Shown here in pieces: positions 51,475-61,291 of a stretch of 64,000 nucleotides of DNA. Under the pieces are notes generated by a model. That model was given only the letters and a program-made list of their open reading frames with translations. It did not search any database and had not been told where the DNA came from. Position 1 is the first letter of the stretch. The number at the start of each line of letters is the position of its first letter. The position numbers and the translations under genes were made by a program. This DNA comes from Christensenellaceae bacterium (GTDB lineage Bacteria; Bacillota; Clostridia; Christensenellales; Christensenellaceae): contig AP025580.1 in NCBI GenBank assembly GCA_022846035.1, forward strand, positions 372,001 to 436,000, read 5' to 3'.

Positions 51475-51843
51475 ATGATTAATAAAAAAGACAGAAATAA
51501 AATTAGAAAAGCACGTCACGAGAGAATCCGTAATAAGATTTCGGGTACGGCAAACCGTCCGAGAATGAACGTATACAGGAGCTTAAACAACATCTATGTG
51601 CAGTTCATCGACGACGTGGCAGGCAATACGCTTTGCTCCGCTTCCACAATGGACGCCGAGCTCAAGGGCAAGCTTGCCGAGGCGACGAAAGTTGAGGCCG
51701 CTAAGATGGTGGGCGAGCTCGCGGCAAAGCGCGCAAGCGCGAAAGGCATCAGCGAGGTCGTGTTTGACCGCGGCGGTTATCTCTATACTGGCAGAGTAGC
51801 TCAGGTGGCCGAAGGCGCGAGAGCTGCCGGCCTCAAGTTTTAA
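51475..51843 (+). CDS. rplR: 50S ribosomal protein L18
   Basis: A 122-residue L18 with the basic N-terminus ([18 protein letters not shown]) that contacts 5S rRNA, and the [13 protein letters not shown] motif. GGAGGGTGATG lies before the ATG. Confidence 0.98.
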   Translation: MINKKDRNKIRKARHERIRNKISGTANRPRMNVYRSLNNIYVQFIDDVAGNTLCSASTMDAELKGKLAEATKVEAAKMVGELAAKRASAKGISEVVFDRGGYLYTGRVAQVAEGARAAGLKF

Positions 51844-51861
51844 TAAGGAGGTACGGAGAAA

Positions 51862-52368
51862 TTGCAGAAAGATAAAGCAATCGATGCAGGTGCTCTCGAT
51901 TTAAAAGAAAAATTAGTGGCGATTAACCGCGTTGCGAAAACCGTTAAGGGCGGCCGTAACATGCGCTTCTCGGCACTGGTGGTCGTAGGCGACGAAAACG
52001 GACATGTGGGCGTTGGCATGGGCAAGGCGGCTGAAATTCCGGAGGCGATCCGCAAAGCGGTGCAGGCTGCAAAACATGATATGATTACAGTCTCCTTAAA
52101 GGGCACATCCATTCCCCATGAGGTGATCGGCAAATTCGGGCGCGGCAAAGTGCTGCTGCTCCCGGCTGCGGAAGGTACCGGCGTTATTGCCGGCGGTCCG
52201 GCGCGTGCGGTTTTGGAGCTTGCGGGCATCAAAGACATCCGTACGAAGTCGCAGGGGTCCAACAATCCGATCAACTGCGTCAAGGCAACAATCGAAGGTC
52301 TTCGCGAACTGAGAAGTGCAGAGCAGGTGGCTCGTTTGCGCGGTATCAGCGTTGACCAGCTTCAATAG
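51862..52368 (+). CDS. rpsE: 30S ribosomal protein S5
   Basis: A 168-residue S5, needed for decoding accuracy. It has [18 protein letters not shown], the [15 protein letters not shown] block and G-S-N-N-P-I-N. It begins with TTG (51862), about 11 nt after an AGGAGG site. Confidence 0.97.
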   Translation: MQKDKAIDAGALDLKEKLVAINRVAKTVKGGRNMRFSALVVVGDENGHVGVGMGKAAEIPEAIRKAVQAAKHDMITVSLKGTSIPHEVIGKFGRGKVLLLPAAEGTGVIAGGPARAVLELAGIKDIRTKSQGSNNPINCVKATIEGLRELRSAEQVARLRGISVDQLQ

Positions 52369-52383
52369 TAGGAGGGGCCTGAA

Positions 52384-52563
52384 ATGAATTTGAAAATTAA
52401 GCTTGTAAAAAGCCCCATTGGTTATGCGCAGGACCAGAAAGATACGGTCAAGGCGCTGGGTCTTCGCAAATTAGGTCAGGAAGTTGTGAGGCCGGACAAT
52501 GCACCGATCAGAGGTATGGTTTTCAAGGTAAAGCACCTCGTATCGGTTGAAGAGACGAAATAA
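52384..52563 (+). CDS. rpmD: 50S ribosomal protein L30
   Basis: A 59-residue L30 between rpsE and rplO. The family pattern [10 protein letters not shown], then [12 protein letters not shown] and [10 protein letters not shown] is clear. AGGAGGGGCC lies upstream of ATG 52384 and TAA is at 52561-52563. Confidence 0.97.
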   Translation: MNLKIKLVKSPIGYAQDQKDTVKALGLRKLGQEVVRPDNAPIRGMVFKVKHLVSVEETK

Positions 52564-52577
52564 CGGAGGAAAAGCCT

Positions 52578-53018
52578 ATGAAACTTCATGAACTTGCTCC
52601 TGTAAAGGGCGCGAAAAAATCGCCCAAGAGAGTAGGCAGAGGATGTGGATCCGGTCTTGGTAAAACTTCCGCGAGAGGTCAGAAAGGCCAGAAATCCCGC
52701 AGCGGCGGCGGCGTCCGCCCGGGATTTGAAGGCGGCCAGATGCCACTTGCGAGACGTTTGCCGAAAAGGGGATTCACCAATATATTTGCAAAAGAGTATG
52801 CTACAATCAATGTGGCTGATCTGGAAAAATTTGACGACGGTGCAGTTGTCGATTTCGAGATTCTTTTAGGCAGCGGCCTGATTTCCAAGGCCAGCGATGG
52901 GCTCAAGGTTCTCGGAAACGGCGAACTGAAGAAAAAATTAACTGTAAAGGCTGCAAAGTTTACGAAAACGGCTGAGCAGAAAATTACAGCTGCGGGCGGC
53001 AGTATTGAGGTGGTATAA
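52578..53018 (+). CDS. rplO: 50S ribosomal protein L15
   Basis: A 146-residue L15 with the Gly/Arg-rich N-terminal tail ([21 protein letters not shown]) and the P-K-R-G-F motif. Its stop shares one base with the secY start. Confidence 0.98.
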   Translation: MKLHELAPVKGAKKSPKRVGRGCGSGLGKTSARGQKGQKSRSGGGVRPGFEGGQMPLARRLPKRGFTNIFAKEYATINVADLEKFDDGAVVDFEILLGSGLISKASDGLKVLGNGELKKKLTVKAAKFTKTAEQKITAAGGSIEVV

Positions 53019-54274
53019 TGTTTAAAACCATTGCAAATGCATGGAAAATCCCGGATATTAGGAAAAAGATACTGTTTACGCTATTGATGCTGCTTATTTA
53101 CCGTATCGGTGCGTTTATTCCGATCCCGGGCGTTAATATCGACTTTATATCGAGTCAGGTTGGGCAATACGAGGTTCTCGGATTCTTAAACCTGTTCTCG
53201 GGCGGATCCTTAAGCAATATGACCATTTTTGCTCTTGGTATTACGCCATACATCAATGCATCCATCATCATGAACCTGCTGACGGTGGCAATCCCGAAGT
53301 TAGAGCGCATGGCGAAGGAAGAGGACGGCAGGAAGAAAATCGCTTCCATCACAAGATACTTCGGCGTTATCTTAGGTCTTGTACAGGCGATCGGTATCAT
53401 GCTTGGCCTTGGCGACCAGGCAGTGGAAAACACGCAGCCGTTTACGTACATCACGATTATCCTATGCCTGACGGCAGGTACGGCGCTCATCATGTGGATC
53501 GGCGAACGTATCACGGAAAAAGGCATTGGCAATGGGATTTCGCTGCTGATCTTTATCTCGATTGTGGCGGGAATGCCGAGTATGCTGAGAAGCATGCTTG
53601 ACGGTGTCGGCAACGGCAGTATCAATATTTGGGTATTTGTGCTGGTGATCGGGCTTGCGTTCCTCATCGTACTTGGTATCACATTCGTGGACCTTGGCGA
53701 GCGGCGCATTCCCGTGCAATACGCAAAGCGTGTGGTCGGACGGAAAATGTACGGCGGACAAAGCACGCACATTCCGATGAAAGTCAATCAGAGCGGCGTT
53801 ATGCCCCTGATCTTTGCAATCACGATCCTCATGCTTCCGGGCATGATCGGTCAGTTCTGGCCGGAGAGTGGTTTTTATGCATGGTATCAGCAATGGGCAG
53901 GTCCGGGGACGATCCTGTATGGTATTGTTTACGCGCTGCTGATCCTGTTCTTCTCGTACTTCTATTCACAGATTGCATTCAATCCGGTGGACGTATCGAA
54001 GAACCTGCAGCAAAACGGCGGTTTTATCCCGGGTATCAGGCCCGGCAAGCCGACGTCCGACTATCTGGCGAAGATTCTCTCGCGTATTACGCTGTTCGGC
54101 GCGATATTCCTTGCGATCGTAGCGGCGGTACCGACGTTCTTCACCTTTATGACGGGTGTGACGAGCGTGTTTGGTGCGACCAGCGTACTGATCATGGTCA
54201 GCGTGGCGCTGGAAACGACCAAGCAGCTAGAGTCGCAGATGATGATGAGACACTACAAAGGATTTTTAAGCTGA
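53018..54274 (+). CDS. secY: Protein translocase subunit SecY
   Basis: A 418-residue ten-helix channel of the Sec translocon. Landmarks are the plug/helix-2 region with G-G-S-L-S-N-M-T-I-F-A-L-G-I-T-P-Y-I-N-A-S-I-I, and the cytoplasmic loop G-G-F-I-P-G-I-R-P-G-K-P-T. Translationally coupled to rplO, as usual in the spc operon. Confidence 0.98.
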   Translation: MFKTIANAWKIPDIRKKILFTLLMLLIYRIGAFIPIPGVNIDFISSQVGQYEVLGFLNLFSGGSLSNMTIFALGITPYINASIIMNLLTVAIPKLERMAKEEDGRKKIASITRYFGVILGLVQAIGIMLGLGDQAVENTQPFTYITIILCLTAGTALIMWIGERITEKGIGNGISLLIFISIVAGMPSMLRSMLDGVGNGSINIWVFVLVIGLAFLIVLGITFVDLGERRIPVQYAKRVVGRKMYGGQSTHIPMKVNQSGVMPLIFAITILMLPGMIGQFWPESGFYAWYQQWAGPGTILYGIVYALLILFFSYFYSQIAFNPVDVSKNLQQNGGFIPGIRPGKPTSDYLAKILSRITLFGAIFLAIVAAVPTFFTFMTGVTSVFGATSVLIMVSVALETTKQLESQMMMRHYKGFLS

Positions 54275-54346
54275 TTGTACGGTTTTATGCGGCAAGCAGC
54301 AGTAATTGGCTGATAGAGACGCTCCTTTGAGCAGAGAGGAAACACT

Positions 54347-54970
54347 ATGAATGTGATTTTCTTGGGACCTCCCGGATCGGGCAAAGGTACGATGGCGGAG
54401 AGGGTATGTAAGGAAATGAACCTGGCGCATATCTCCACAGGGGATATTCTGCGTGCGGAAATCAAGGCCGGCAGTAAGTTAGGCAGCCTTGCGAAGTCGT
54501 ATATCGACAAAGGTGCCTTGGTGCCGGACAGCGTGATCATCGACATGATGCGCGAACGCTTCAAAGAGGACGATGCAAAGGGCGGCGTACTGCTGGACGG
54601 TTTTCCACGGACGGTTGCGCAGGCCGAGGCGCTTGACTCCCTGACAGCGATCGATGCGGTTATCAATTTAGAGGTTGATGTGCAGGTGATCGTAAACAGA
54701 GTGGTTTCGCGCCGTGTGTGCGAAAAGTGCGGCAGTGTTTACAACACCAAAACACATGCGGGCGAGGACTGCGAAAAGTGCGATGGCAAGCTGATCACAC
54801 GGCCGGACGATAACGAGCAGACGGTGCGCGAACGCTTCCGCGTCTATGAAACGCAGACGCAGCCGCTGATCGATTTTTATGCGAAGCGCGGCTTAGTCAG
54901 CAACGTAGACGGAACAATGCCCATCGAAGAAGAGGCAGCATACATCATCGATATACTGAAAAAGGTATGA
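54347..54970 (+). CDS. adk: Adenylate kinase
   Basis: A 207-residue long-form adenylate kinase (AMP + ATP to 2 ADP). P-loop G-P-P-G-S-G-K-G-T lies at 7-15, D-G-F-P-R-T at about 85-90, and a zinc-binding LID with four cysteines (V-C-E-K-C ... C-E-K-C), typical of Gram-positives. Its end overlaps map by 4 bp (ATGA). Confidence 0.98.
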   Translation: MNVIFLGPPGSGKGTMAERVCKEMNLAHISTGDILRAEIKAGSKLGSLAKSYIDKGALVPDSVIIDMMRERFKEDDAKGGVLLDGFPRTVAQAEALDSLTAIDAVINLEVDVQVIVNRVVSRRVCEKCGSVYNTKTHAGEDCEKCDGKLITRPDDNEQTVRERFRVYETQTQPLIDFYAKRGLVSNVDGTMPIEEEAAYIIDILKKV

Positions 54971-55716
54971 TCAATATTAAAACGGCGCATGAGATCGCTC
55001 TGATGCGTGAGTCCGGACGGCTGTTGTACGCATGCATGGAAGAACTCTTAAAGCATGTGAAGCCGGGCGTGACGACAAAAGAGCTTGATCGTATTGCGGA
55101 GCAATACATTACCGACGCGGGGGCGGTGCCCTCGTTTAAGGGATATAACGGTTTCCCAGGAAGTATTTGCAGTTCCGTAAACGACGGAGTCGTGCACGGG
55201 ATTCCCTCGGATAAAGAAGTCCTTCGTGACGGAGACATCCTGAGTATTGATATGGGCGCGATTCTTTCAGGCTGGCAGTCGGATATGGCGCGTACAGTCG
55301 GAGTCGGCGAGATTACGAAAGAAGCGGAGCACCTGATCAGGATTACGCGGGAAAGCTTTTTTGCGGGCATGAATAAAGCCTGCGTAGGCAACCGCTTAAA
55401 CGATATTAGTTCCAGCATCGAGCAAGTGATCCGCGCGCACAGGATGGGCGTGGTCAAAGAGCTCGTGGGACATGGTATCGGCAAGCAGATGCACGAACCG
55501 CCGGATATTCCGAATTTTTCGTTCAGGGGTGCAAACCCGCGGCTGAGGGAAGGCATGGTCTTCGCCATCGAGCCTATGGTTACTTTAGGAACGGACAATG
55601 TTCGGTGGATGGACGATGGCTGGCTGGTGAAAACGGCGGACGGAAGCCTTTCGGCGCACTATGAAAACACAGTGGCGATCACGGCGGACGGCCCGCAGCT
55701 TTTAACGGCGCCATAA
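54967..55716 (+). CDS. map: Methionine aminopeptidase, type I
   Basis: A 249-residue pita-bread-fold metalloprotease that removes the initiator methionine. Metal ligands are in D-G-D-I-L-S-I-D-M-G-A, V-G-H-G-I-G-K-Q-M-H-E-P-P and the two later Glu blocks (A-I-E-P-M and Y-E-N-T). ATGA overlap with adk. Standard length. Confidence 0.98.
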   Translation: MINIKTAHEIALMRESGRLLYACMEELLKHVKPGVTTKELDRIAEQYITDAGAVPSFKGYNGFPGSICSSVNDGVVHGIPSDKEVLRDGDILSIDMGAILSGWQSDMARTVGVGEITKEAEHLIRITRESFFAGMNKACVGNRLNDISSSIEQVIRAHRMGVVKELVGHGIGKQMHEPPDIPNFSFRGANPRLREGMVFAIEPMVTLGTDNVRWMDDGWLVKTADGSLSAHYENTVAITADGPQLLTAP

Positions 55717-55726
55717 GGAAAAAGCA

Positions 55727-56014
55727 TTGAGTAATGATTCTATAGAGGTCGGCAGAATCGTGATTTCAAAAGCAGGCAGGGACGCGGGAACGGCGTTTAT
55801 GATAACGGCGGTCCTTGACGGCCAGTATGTGGAAGTTGCGAACGGGACCTTGAGAAAACTAGCAAAACCAAAGAAAAAAAAGCTCAGACATCTCGAAGTT
55901 ACGCCACTGTTTCTGGAAAACATTCGGGAGAAGATTGAGCAGGGGAAGAAAGTGTTTGACGCGGAACTTAGAAGCGCGATCATCGGCACGATAGAACCAC
56001 AAAAGGAGGAGTAA
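55727..56014 (+). CDS. KOW-domain RNA-binding protein (L14e-like)
   Basis: A 95-residue small basic protein with an N-terminal KOW-type strand ([15 protein letters not shown]) and a Lys-rich centre. Proteins of this kind are found between map and infA in many Firmicutes and are thought to bind rRNA, but the function is not established. Start is TTG with AAGGAA 8-9 nt upstream. Followed 2 bp later by infA. Confidence 0.88.
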   Translation: MSNDSIEVGRIVISKAGRDAGTAFMITAVLDGQYVEVANGTLRKLAKPKKKKLRHLEVTPLFLENIREKIEQGKKVFDAELRSAIIGTIEPQKEE

Positions 56015-56016
56015 AT

Positions 56017-56238
56017 TTGTCTAAAAGCGACGTAATCGAAGTAGAAGGAACGGTCACCGAGACGTATCCAAACGCTTCATTTGAAGTAGAGCTTGAAAAC
56101 GGACACAAGGTACTGGCACATATTTCCGGTAAGCTGCGTATGCATTACATCCGCATATTGCCCGGAGACAAGGTGACAGTAGAACTCTCACCCTATGACC
56201 TCACAAGAGGCAGGATCACATGGCGCGGCAAGGCGTAA
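56017..56238 (+). CDS. infA: Translation initiation factor IF-1
   Basis: A 73-residue OB-fold protein that occupies the A site during initiation. Typical V-E-G-x-V-x-E-x-x-[18 protein letters not shown] and the R-G-R-I-T-W-R end. It begins with TTG, after an AAAGGAGGAG site. Confidence 0.97.
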   Translation: MSKSDVIEVEGTVTETYPNASFEVELENGHKVLAHISGKLRMHYIRILPGDKVTVELSPYDLTRGRITWRGKA

Positions 56239-56287
56239 GCCGCATTATGTATCGCATAAAGACGATTATTATAAGGAGGCTTTTAAG

Positions 56288-56401
56288 ATGAAAGTAAGAC
56301 CATCGGTAAAACCCATTTGCGAAAAATGCAAAATTATTAAGAGAAAAGGTAAAGTAATGGTGATCTGCCCCAATGTAAAGCACAAACAGAGGCAGGGCTG
56401 A
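56288..56401 (+). CDS. rpmJ: 50S ribosomal protein L36
   Basis: A 37-residue zinc-ribbon L36 of standard length with ligands C11, C14, C27 and H32. AAGGAGG lies before ATG 56288; the long upstream in-frame opening overlaps infA and has no family match. Confidence 0.97.
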   Translation: MKVRPSVKPICEKCKIIKRKGKVMVICPNVKHKQRQG

Positions 56402-56570
56402 ACCAAAAACGGACAATACTGTTTGTACGGCGGCTGATTTACGCACACCGCGCGTAAATTTCGTATAAGCTTTATATATCTGAGGAAGTATGTTAAACTA
56501 TTTGACATATGCTTAAAAGGTAAAGACAGCGGAAAGACCGCTTATGATTCACGGAGGTGTTTAAAAAAGT
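56402..56570. other. Spacer between rpmJ and rpsM with hairpins
   Basis: 169 bp, the largest gap inside the superoperon. It has a 7-bp stem TTTACGC/GCGTAAA (56438-56458) followed by TTTCG, a small AGCGG/CCGCT hairpin shortly before the rpsM ribosome site, and a weak promoter candidate (TTTATA ... TAAACT). The alpha operon may get extra promotion or autoregulation (by S4) here. Confidence 0.4.
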
Positions 56571-56939
56571 ATGGCACGTATTGCTGGCATCGACTTGCCC
56601 AGGGACAAACGCGTTGAGATCGGCCTCACCTATATTTATGGCATCGGCCTTAAGACCTCTCAACAGATTTTATCTGCGACAAATGTGAACCCTGATATTC
56701 GGGTGAAAGATCTTGACGAAAACGATCTTGCCAAAATCAGGGAGTATATCGACAAAAATATCAAGGTAGAAGGCGACCTGAGAAGAGAAGTATCTTTAAA
56801 TATCAAGCGCCTGATGGAAATCGGTTGCTATCGCGGCATCCGTCATAGAAGAGGCCTGCCGGTACGCGGTCAGAGTACGAAGCAGAATGCTCGTACGCGC
56901 AAGGGACCGAAGCGTACGGTTGCGGGTAAAAAGAAGTAA
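56571..56939 (+). CDS. rpsM: 30S ribosomal protein S13
   Basis: A 122-residue S13 with [10 protein letters not shown] and the basic [19 protein letters not shown] tail. It contacts the P-site tRNA and helix 38 of 23S rRNA. GGAGGTG precedes the ATG. Confidence 0.98.
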   Translation: MARIAGIDLPRDKRVEIGLTYIYGIGLKTSQQILSATNVNPDIRVKDLDENDLAKIREYIDKNIKVEGDLRREVSLNIKRLMEIGCYRGIRHRRGLPVRGQSTKQNARTRKGPKRTVAGKKK

Positions 56940-56953
56940 GGAGGAATTAGAAA

Positions 56954-57349
56954 ATGGCTGCACCTAAGAAAAAAGTGTCCAGAAGACGCAGAGAAAAGAA
57001 GAACATTGAAAAAGGCCAGGCGCATATTCGTTCTTCCTTTAACAACACGATTGTAACAATGACAGATATGCAGGGAAACGCTCTTTCTCAGTCGAGCTCC
57101 GGAGCAATGGGCTTCCGCGGTTCCAAAAAGAGCACTCCTTTTGCTGCTCAGGTTGCTTCCGAAACGGCCGCGAGAGCCGCTATGGAACATGGACTTAAGT
57201 TTGTAGAGGTATTCGTAAAGGGACCGGGTTCCGGAAGGGAAGCCGCGATCCGTGCGCTGCAGACCGCAGGTCTTGAAGTAACGCTGATCAAAGACGTGAC
57301 GCCCATTCCGCACAACGGATGCCGTCCGCCGAAACGCAGAAGGGTATAA
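56954..57349 (+). CDS. rpsK: 30S ribosomal protein S11
   Basis: A 131-residue S11 with a basic N-terminus, [13 protein letters not shown], and the [13 protein letters not shown] end. It lies on the 30S platform by the Shine-Dalgarno helix. Confidence 0.98.
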   Translation: MAAPKKKVSRRRREKKNIEKGQAHIRSSFNNTIVTMTDMQGNALSQSSSGAMGFRGSKKSTPFAAQVASETAARAAMEHGLKFVEVFVKGPGSGREAAIRALQTAGLEVTLIKDVTPIPHNGCRPPKRRRV

Positions 57350-57364
57350 GGAGGTAAGAGTATT

Positions 57365-57991
57365 ATGGCTAGATATACAGGACCGGTTTGCCGCTTATGC
57401 CGCAGGGAAGGCGCAAAGCTCTTTTTAAAGGGCGACAGGTGCTATTCCCAGAAATGTGCGTTTACTCTTCGTCCCAACGCTCCCGGACAGCACGGAGCGG
57501 GCAGACATGGCAAGATGTCTGAGTATGGCACACAGCTCAGGGAAAAACAGAAAGTAAAACGCGCTTACGGTATTTTGGAAAGCCAGTTTAGAAAATATTT
57601 TGATATTGCTGCAAAGATGAAAGGTAAAGCGGGTGAAAACCTGCTCCAGCTTTTGGAAAGACGTCTTGACAACGTTGCGTTCCGTTTAGGGATCGGCGAC
57701 AGCCGTGCGCACGCGCGTCAGCTTGTCATGCACGGACACGTACAGGTAAACGGTAAAAAAGTGGATATTCCGTCTTATATCGTGGAAGCCGGCGATCAGA
57801 TCACTGTCGCAGGCAAATCTGCTTCGAGCGAATACTTCAAAGCAATTAAAGAGGAAGGCGGCAAAGGCGTTCCGAAGTGGCTTGAATTCGATGCTGCAAC
57901 ACTCGCGGGCAAGGTGCTTGCACTGCCTGAGAGAGATGATATCGACCTTACGATCGAGGAGCACTTGATTGTTGAGTTGTATTCTAAATAA
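57365..57991 (+). CDS. rpsD: 30S ribosomal protein S4, zinc-binding form
   Basis: A 208-residue S4 with four N-terminal cysteines (C9, C12, C26, C31) in a zinc motif, and the S4 RNA-binding domain ([18 protein letters not shown]). S4 starts 30S assembly and often controls the alpha operon by binding its mRNA. Presence inside the operon fits. AAGGAGG precedes the ATG. Confidence 0.98.
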   Translation: MARYTGPVCRLCRREGAKLFLKGDRCYSQKCAFTLRPNAPGQHGAGRHGKMSEYGTQLREKQKVKRAYGILESQFRKYFDIAAKMKGKAGENLLQLLERRLDNVAFRLGIGDSRAHARQLVMHGHVQVNGKKVDIPSYIVEAGDQITVAGKSASSEYFKAIKEEGGKGVPKWLEFDAATLAGKVLALPERDDIDLTIEEHLIVELYSK

Positions 57992-58038
57992 TAGGCGTAC
58001 TCCCTTTATGGATATCCTATTTAGAAGGAGGTTACAAT

Positions 58039-58983
58039 ATGCTTGAAATAGAAAGACCAAACATCGAATGCACCGAGATGAGTGAAGATAAAAAATACGG
58101 TAAATTTGTGATGGAGCCTCTTGAAAGAGGATTTGGTACAACGCTGGGAAATTCCCTGCGCCGTATCCTGCTCTCGTCTCTGCCCGGTGTCGCGGTAACA
58201 AGCGTAAAGATAGACGGCGTCCTGCACGAGTTTTCGACAATCGAGGGCGTGCATGAAGACGTTACGAACATTGTGCTCAACTTAAAGGGCCTGTGTGCAA
58301 AAATGTATTCGGACGAGCCCAAGAAACTGATCATCAATGCCAAGGGCCCGAAAGATGTGACGGCTGCCGATATCGAAACGGATTCTGAAGTAGAAATTAT
58401 AAATCCGGATTTGCATATTGCAACAATTGACAAAACAGCAAATCTCTACATGGAGATCATGCTTGCAAAGGGCAGAGGATATGTGCTCGCGGACAAGAAC
58501 AAAGAAGCGAACATGCCGATCGGCGAGATTCCGATCGACTCGCTGTTTACGCCGGTAACCAAGGTCAATTTCGCGGTGGAAAATACGCGTGTCGGCCAGA
58601 TTACGGACTTCGACAAACTGACGATCGAGGTGTGGACGAACGGCAGCACGAACGCTGACGAAGCGATCTCCCTTGCGGCAAAGATCATGAGCGAATACTT
58701 ATCGCAGTTCATCAACCTAACAGACCACGTAAACGACGTGGAGATTATGGTTGAGAAAGAAGAGGACAAGAAAGAAAAGATTCTGGAAATAACAATCGAA
58801 GAGCTTGATCTTTCGGTTCGCTCGTATAACTGCTTGAAGCGCGCAGGGATCAACACAGTTGAAGAACTCATCATGCGCAACGAAGAAGAAATGATGAAGG
58901 TGCGTAACCTTGGTAAGAAGTCTTTGGAAGAAGTAGAGCAGAAGCTTGAAGCGCTGGGACTTAGCCTGCGCAAAGACGATTGA
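58039..58983 (+). CDS. rpoA: RNA polymerase alpha subunit
   Basis: A 314-residue alpha subunit. The N-terminal domain (about 1-230) dimerises and binds beta and beta' ([21 protein letters not shown]). The C-terminal domain (about 250-310) has the [14 protein letters not shown] and [10 protein letters not shown] helices that bind UP elements. AGAAGGAGG precedes ATG. Confidence 0.98.
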   Translation: MLEIERPNIECTEMSEDKKYGKFVMEPLERGFGTTLGNSLRRILLSSLPGVAVTSVKIDGVLHEFSTIEGVHEDVTNIVLNLKGLCAKMYSDEPKKLIINAKGPKDVTAADIETDSEVEIINPDLHIATIDKTANLYMEIMLAKGRGYVLADKNKEANMPIGEIPIDSLFTPVTKVNFAVENTRVGQITDFDKLTIEVWTNGSTNADEAISLAAKIMSEYLSQFINLTDHVNDVEIMVEKEEDKKEKILEITIEELDLSVRSYNCLKRAGINTVEELIMRNEEEMMKVRNLGKKSLEEVEQKLEALGLSLRKDD

Positions 58984-59014
58984 TTTCGGACATTAACGGA
59001 GGTTTTAGAACGCT

Positions 59015-59503
59015 ATGAGAAAATTAGGCAGACCGTCTGACCAGAGAAGAGCGATGCTCAGGGGACTCGTTACGTCTCTTATTTGGAACGGCAGGATAGA
59101 AACAACGATGATGCGTGCGAAAGAGACGCAGAGAATCGCCGAGAAGCTGATCACCAAAGCGATCCACGTATACGATAATACGGTGGAAGTGGAAAAGACG
59201 GTAGACGGCAACAAGACGAAAGTCACAAACGATTCTCCGGAAAAACTCGCGACAAGGCGTATCCTGATGAAGTACTTGTATGATTTTCCGGAAGCAAAGC
59301 AGGAAAAAGAAAGTAAATATGATTACAAAAAGCGTACGGGCGACGTCAAGAGTCCGGTGATAGAAAAGCTGTTCCGGGAGATCGCGCCGAAATACGCGCA
59401 GCGCGCAAAGGATAAAGGCCAGGGCGGCGGTTATTCGCGCATTGTTAAAAAAGGACCGAGACGCGGCGACGCGGCGGAAGTTGTTATCCTCGAACTGGTA
59501 TAA
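59015..59503 (+). CDS. rplQ: 50S ribosomal protein L17, extended form
   Basis: A 162-residue L17, about 40 longer than B. subtilis L17 (120). The N-terminal [15 protein letters not shown] block and the C-terminal [15 protein letters not shown] end are normal. The extra residues lie in the middle (about 55-110) and are charged (V-D-G-N-K-T-K and [11 protein letters not shown]). No stop or frameshift is seen, so the insertion is part of the protein. Confidence 0.96.
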   Translation: MRKLGRPSDQRRAMLRGLVTSLIWNGRIETTMMRAKETQRIAEKLITKAIHVYDNTVEVEKTVDGNKTKVTNDSPEKLATRRILMKYLYDFPEAKQEKESKYDYKKRTGDVKSPVIEKLFREIAPKYAQRAKDKGQGGGYSRIVKKGPRRGDAAEVVILELV

Positions 59504-59591
59504 CGACGCAAAGGTCTCAACAGAGAATGAAAAGGGGAGGAACTGGCGAGGCAACTGCTGTTCCTTCTTTCTGTTATCAGGGAATATATTT

Positions 59592-60446
59592 ATGCAAAAC
59601 GTGATCGAAGCGGAAAACTTAAGATATGCTTATCCTGTGCCGGAGACGGAAGAGGTGGAAGCGGAAAAACCGAAAAAGTATGCGCTGGACGGCGTTTCGC
59701 TGACTGTAAAACAAGGTGAATTTGTGGCGATCCTCGGGCATAACGGCAGCGGTAAATCCACGTTTGCCAAGCATGTGAACGTGCTGCTGCGGGCGCAGGA
59801 CGGCAAGTTAACGGTCGTCGGACTCGAAGCGGAAAACGAGGAAAATGTCTGGGAAATCCGTTCCCATGCGGGCATGGTATTCCAGAATCCGGACAACCAG
59901 ATTGTTTCTACGATCGTGGAGGAGGACGTCGCCTTTGGACCGGAAAACCTGGGCGTTCCGCAGAAAGAGATCGTAGAGCGTGTACACGAGGCGCTGGGCG
60001 CCGTTAATATGCGTGGATTTGAAAAACGCGCACCCCATATGCTTTCGGGCGGCCAGAAACAGCGTATTGCCATTGCCGGCGTGCTGGCGATGTATCCGGA
60101 CGTTATTGTGTTTGACGAGCCTACGGCTATGCTCGATCCCCAGGGAAGATGCGAGGTTATGGACACGATCCGGTTCCTGAACAAAGAACAGGGGAAATCT
60201 GTAGTGCTGATCACGCATTATATGGAAGAAGCGTCCGAGGCGGACAGGGTACTTATCATGACAAACGGAAAGATTACGGACGAGGGCACGCCGCGCGAGG
60301 TGTTTTCGCATACGGATAAGCTGGACGAGGCGGGACTTTTGCCGCCGCTTGCGACGCAGGTGTACCGTGAGCTTAAGGAAGAGGGAATCGATCTTGGAAC
60401 GTGTCCGGTTACGCTGAAAGAATTGGTGGACGAATTATGCCGGTAG
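59592..60446 (+). CDS. ecfA1: Energy-coupling factor transporter ATPase EcfA1
   Basis: A 284-residue ABC ATPase of the group II ECF vitamin/metal importer. Walker A is G-H-N-G-S-G-K-S-T, signature L-S-G-G-Q-K-Q-R, Walker B V-I-V-F-D-E-P-T-A-M-L-D-P, with a Q-loop F-Q-N-P-D-N-Q as in the family. An unusual insertion V-P-E-T-E-E-V-E-A-E-K-P-K lies near the N-terminus. ATG 59592 follows CAGGGAA; the upstream frame overlaps rplQ and is not used. Pairs with EcfA2 and EcfT; S-components are encoded elsewhere. Confidence 0.96.
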   Translation: MQNVIEAENLRYAYPVPETEEVEAEKPKKYALDGVSLTVKQGEFVAILGHNGSGKSTFAKHVNVLLRAQDGKLTVVGLEAENEENVWEIRSHAGMVFQNPDNQIVSTIVEEDVAFGPENLGVPQKEIVERVHEALGAVNMRGFEKRAPHMLSGGQKQRIAIAGVLAMYPDVIVFDEPTAMLDPQGRCEVMDTIRFLNKEQGKSVVLITHYMEEASEADRVLIMTNGKITDEGTPREVFSHTDKLDEAGLLPPLATQVYRELKEEGIDLGTCPVTLKELVDELCR

Positions 60447-61291
60447 AGTTAAAAAACTTAAATTACTCCTATATGCCGGGCTCGCCTTTTGAGGTCAGGG
60501 CGTTAAAGGACGTCAGTCTGCGGATTGGGGACGGCGAGTTTGTAGGAATCATCGGACATACCGGCTGCGGAAAATCGACGCTTATCCAGCAGATGGCGGG
60601 ACTTCTTACGCCGTCTGGCGGGATTGTGGAAGTGAACGGGGAAGACATCAATGCCGCCGGATACGACCGCAAAAAACTACGCCGCATTCTGGGCGTGGTC
60701 TTTCAGTATCCCGAATACCAGTTGTTTGAGGAAACGGTCGGCAAGGACGTTGCCTTTGGGCCGGCCAAAACGGGTATGAGCGAAGAGGAGGTCAGCAAAA
60801 GCGTGGACGACGCGCTGAGGCTGATGGACCTTGATCCGGAAAAGATACGGGATGTATCGCCGTTTGATTTATCGGGCGGCCAAAAGCGTAAAGTGGCGAT
60901 TGCGGGCGTACTGGCAATGAAGCCGCAGATTTTGATTTTGGACGAGCCGATCGCGGGCCTGGATCCCATCGGACGGGAGCAGTTCATGCAGCTGATCCGT
61001 CGGCTCAACGGCCAGGGAACTACGATTATCATGATTTCGCATAATATGGACGGCCTTGCCGATTACGCGACGCGAGTGGTCGCTATGGACCACGGCGAGA
61101 TCTATATGGACGGAACGCCGAAAGAGGTATTCTCGGATATTGAAAAGCTTCAAGCCGTAGGACTGAATGCCAGCGAGGCGCGGCAGGCGGCATATCTGTT
61201 GAAACAATGCGGGTGGGACATCCCGCCGGACATTATCACCAAACAGGAACTGGTTGATTTTATTAAGGCATATAAAGAGGGCAGTAAATGA
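60437..61291 (+). CDS. ecfA2: Energy-coupling factor transporter ATPase EcfA2
   Basis: A 284-residue ABC ATPase, partner of EcfA1. Walker A G-H-T-G-C-G-K-S-T, Q-loop F-Q-Y-P-E-Y-Q-L-F-E-E-T-V-G, signature L-S-G-G-Q-K-R-K, Walker B L-I-L-D-E-P. F-Q-Y-P-E-x-Q-L-F is diagnostic of EcfA2. It overlaps ecfA1 by 10 bp and ecfT by 4 bp. Confidence 0.96.
   Translation: MPVELKNLNYSYMPGSPFEVRALKDVSLRIGDGEFVGIIGHTGCGKSTLIQQMAGLLTPSGGIVEVNGEDINAAGYDRKKLRRILGVVFQYPEYQLFEETVGKDVAFGPAKTGMSEEEVSKSVDDALRLMDLDPEKIRDVSPFDLSGGQKRKVAIAGVLAMKPQILILDEPIAGLDPIGREQFMQLIRRLNGQGTTIIMISHNMDGLADYATRVVAMDHGEIYMDGTPKEVFSDIEKLQAVGLNASEARQAAYLLKQCGWDIPPDIITKQELVDFIKAYKEGSK

Noticed and set aside
53629..54330. 233-residue ORF within secY
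   Set aside because: Out-of-frame shadow of secY without ribosome site or known domain.
56438..56463. Hairpin between rpmJ and rpsM as a full terminator
   Set aside because: Stem is only 7 bp with a three-base T tail, so termination would be weak; the operon probably continues.
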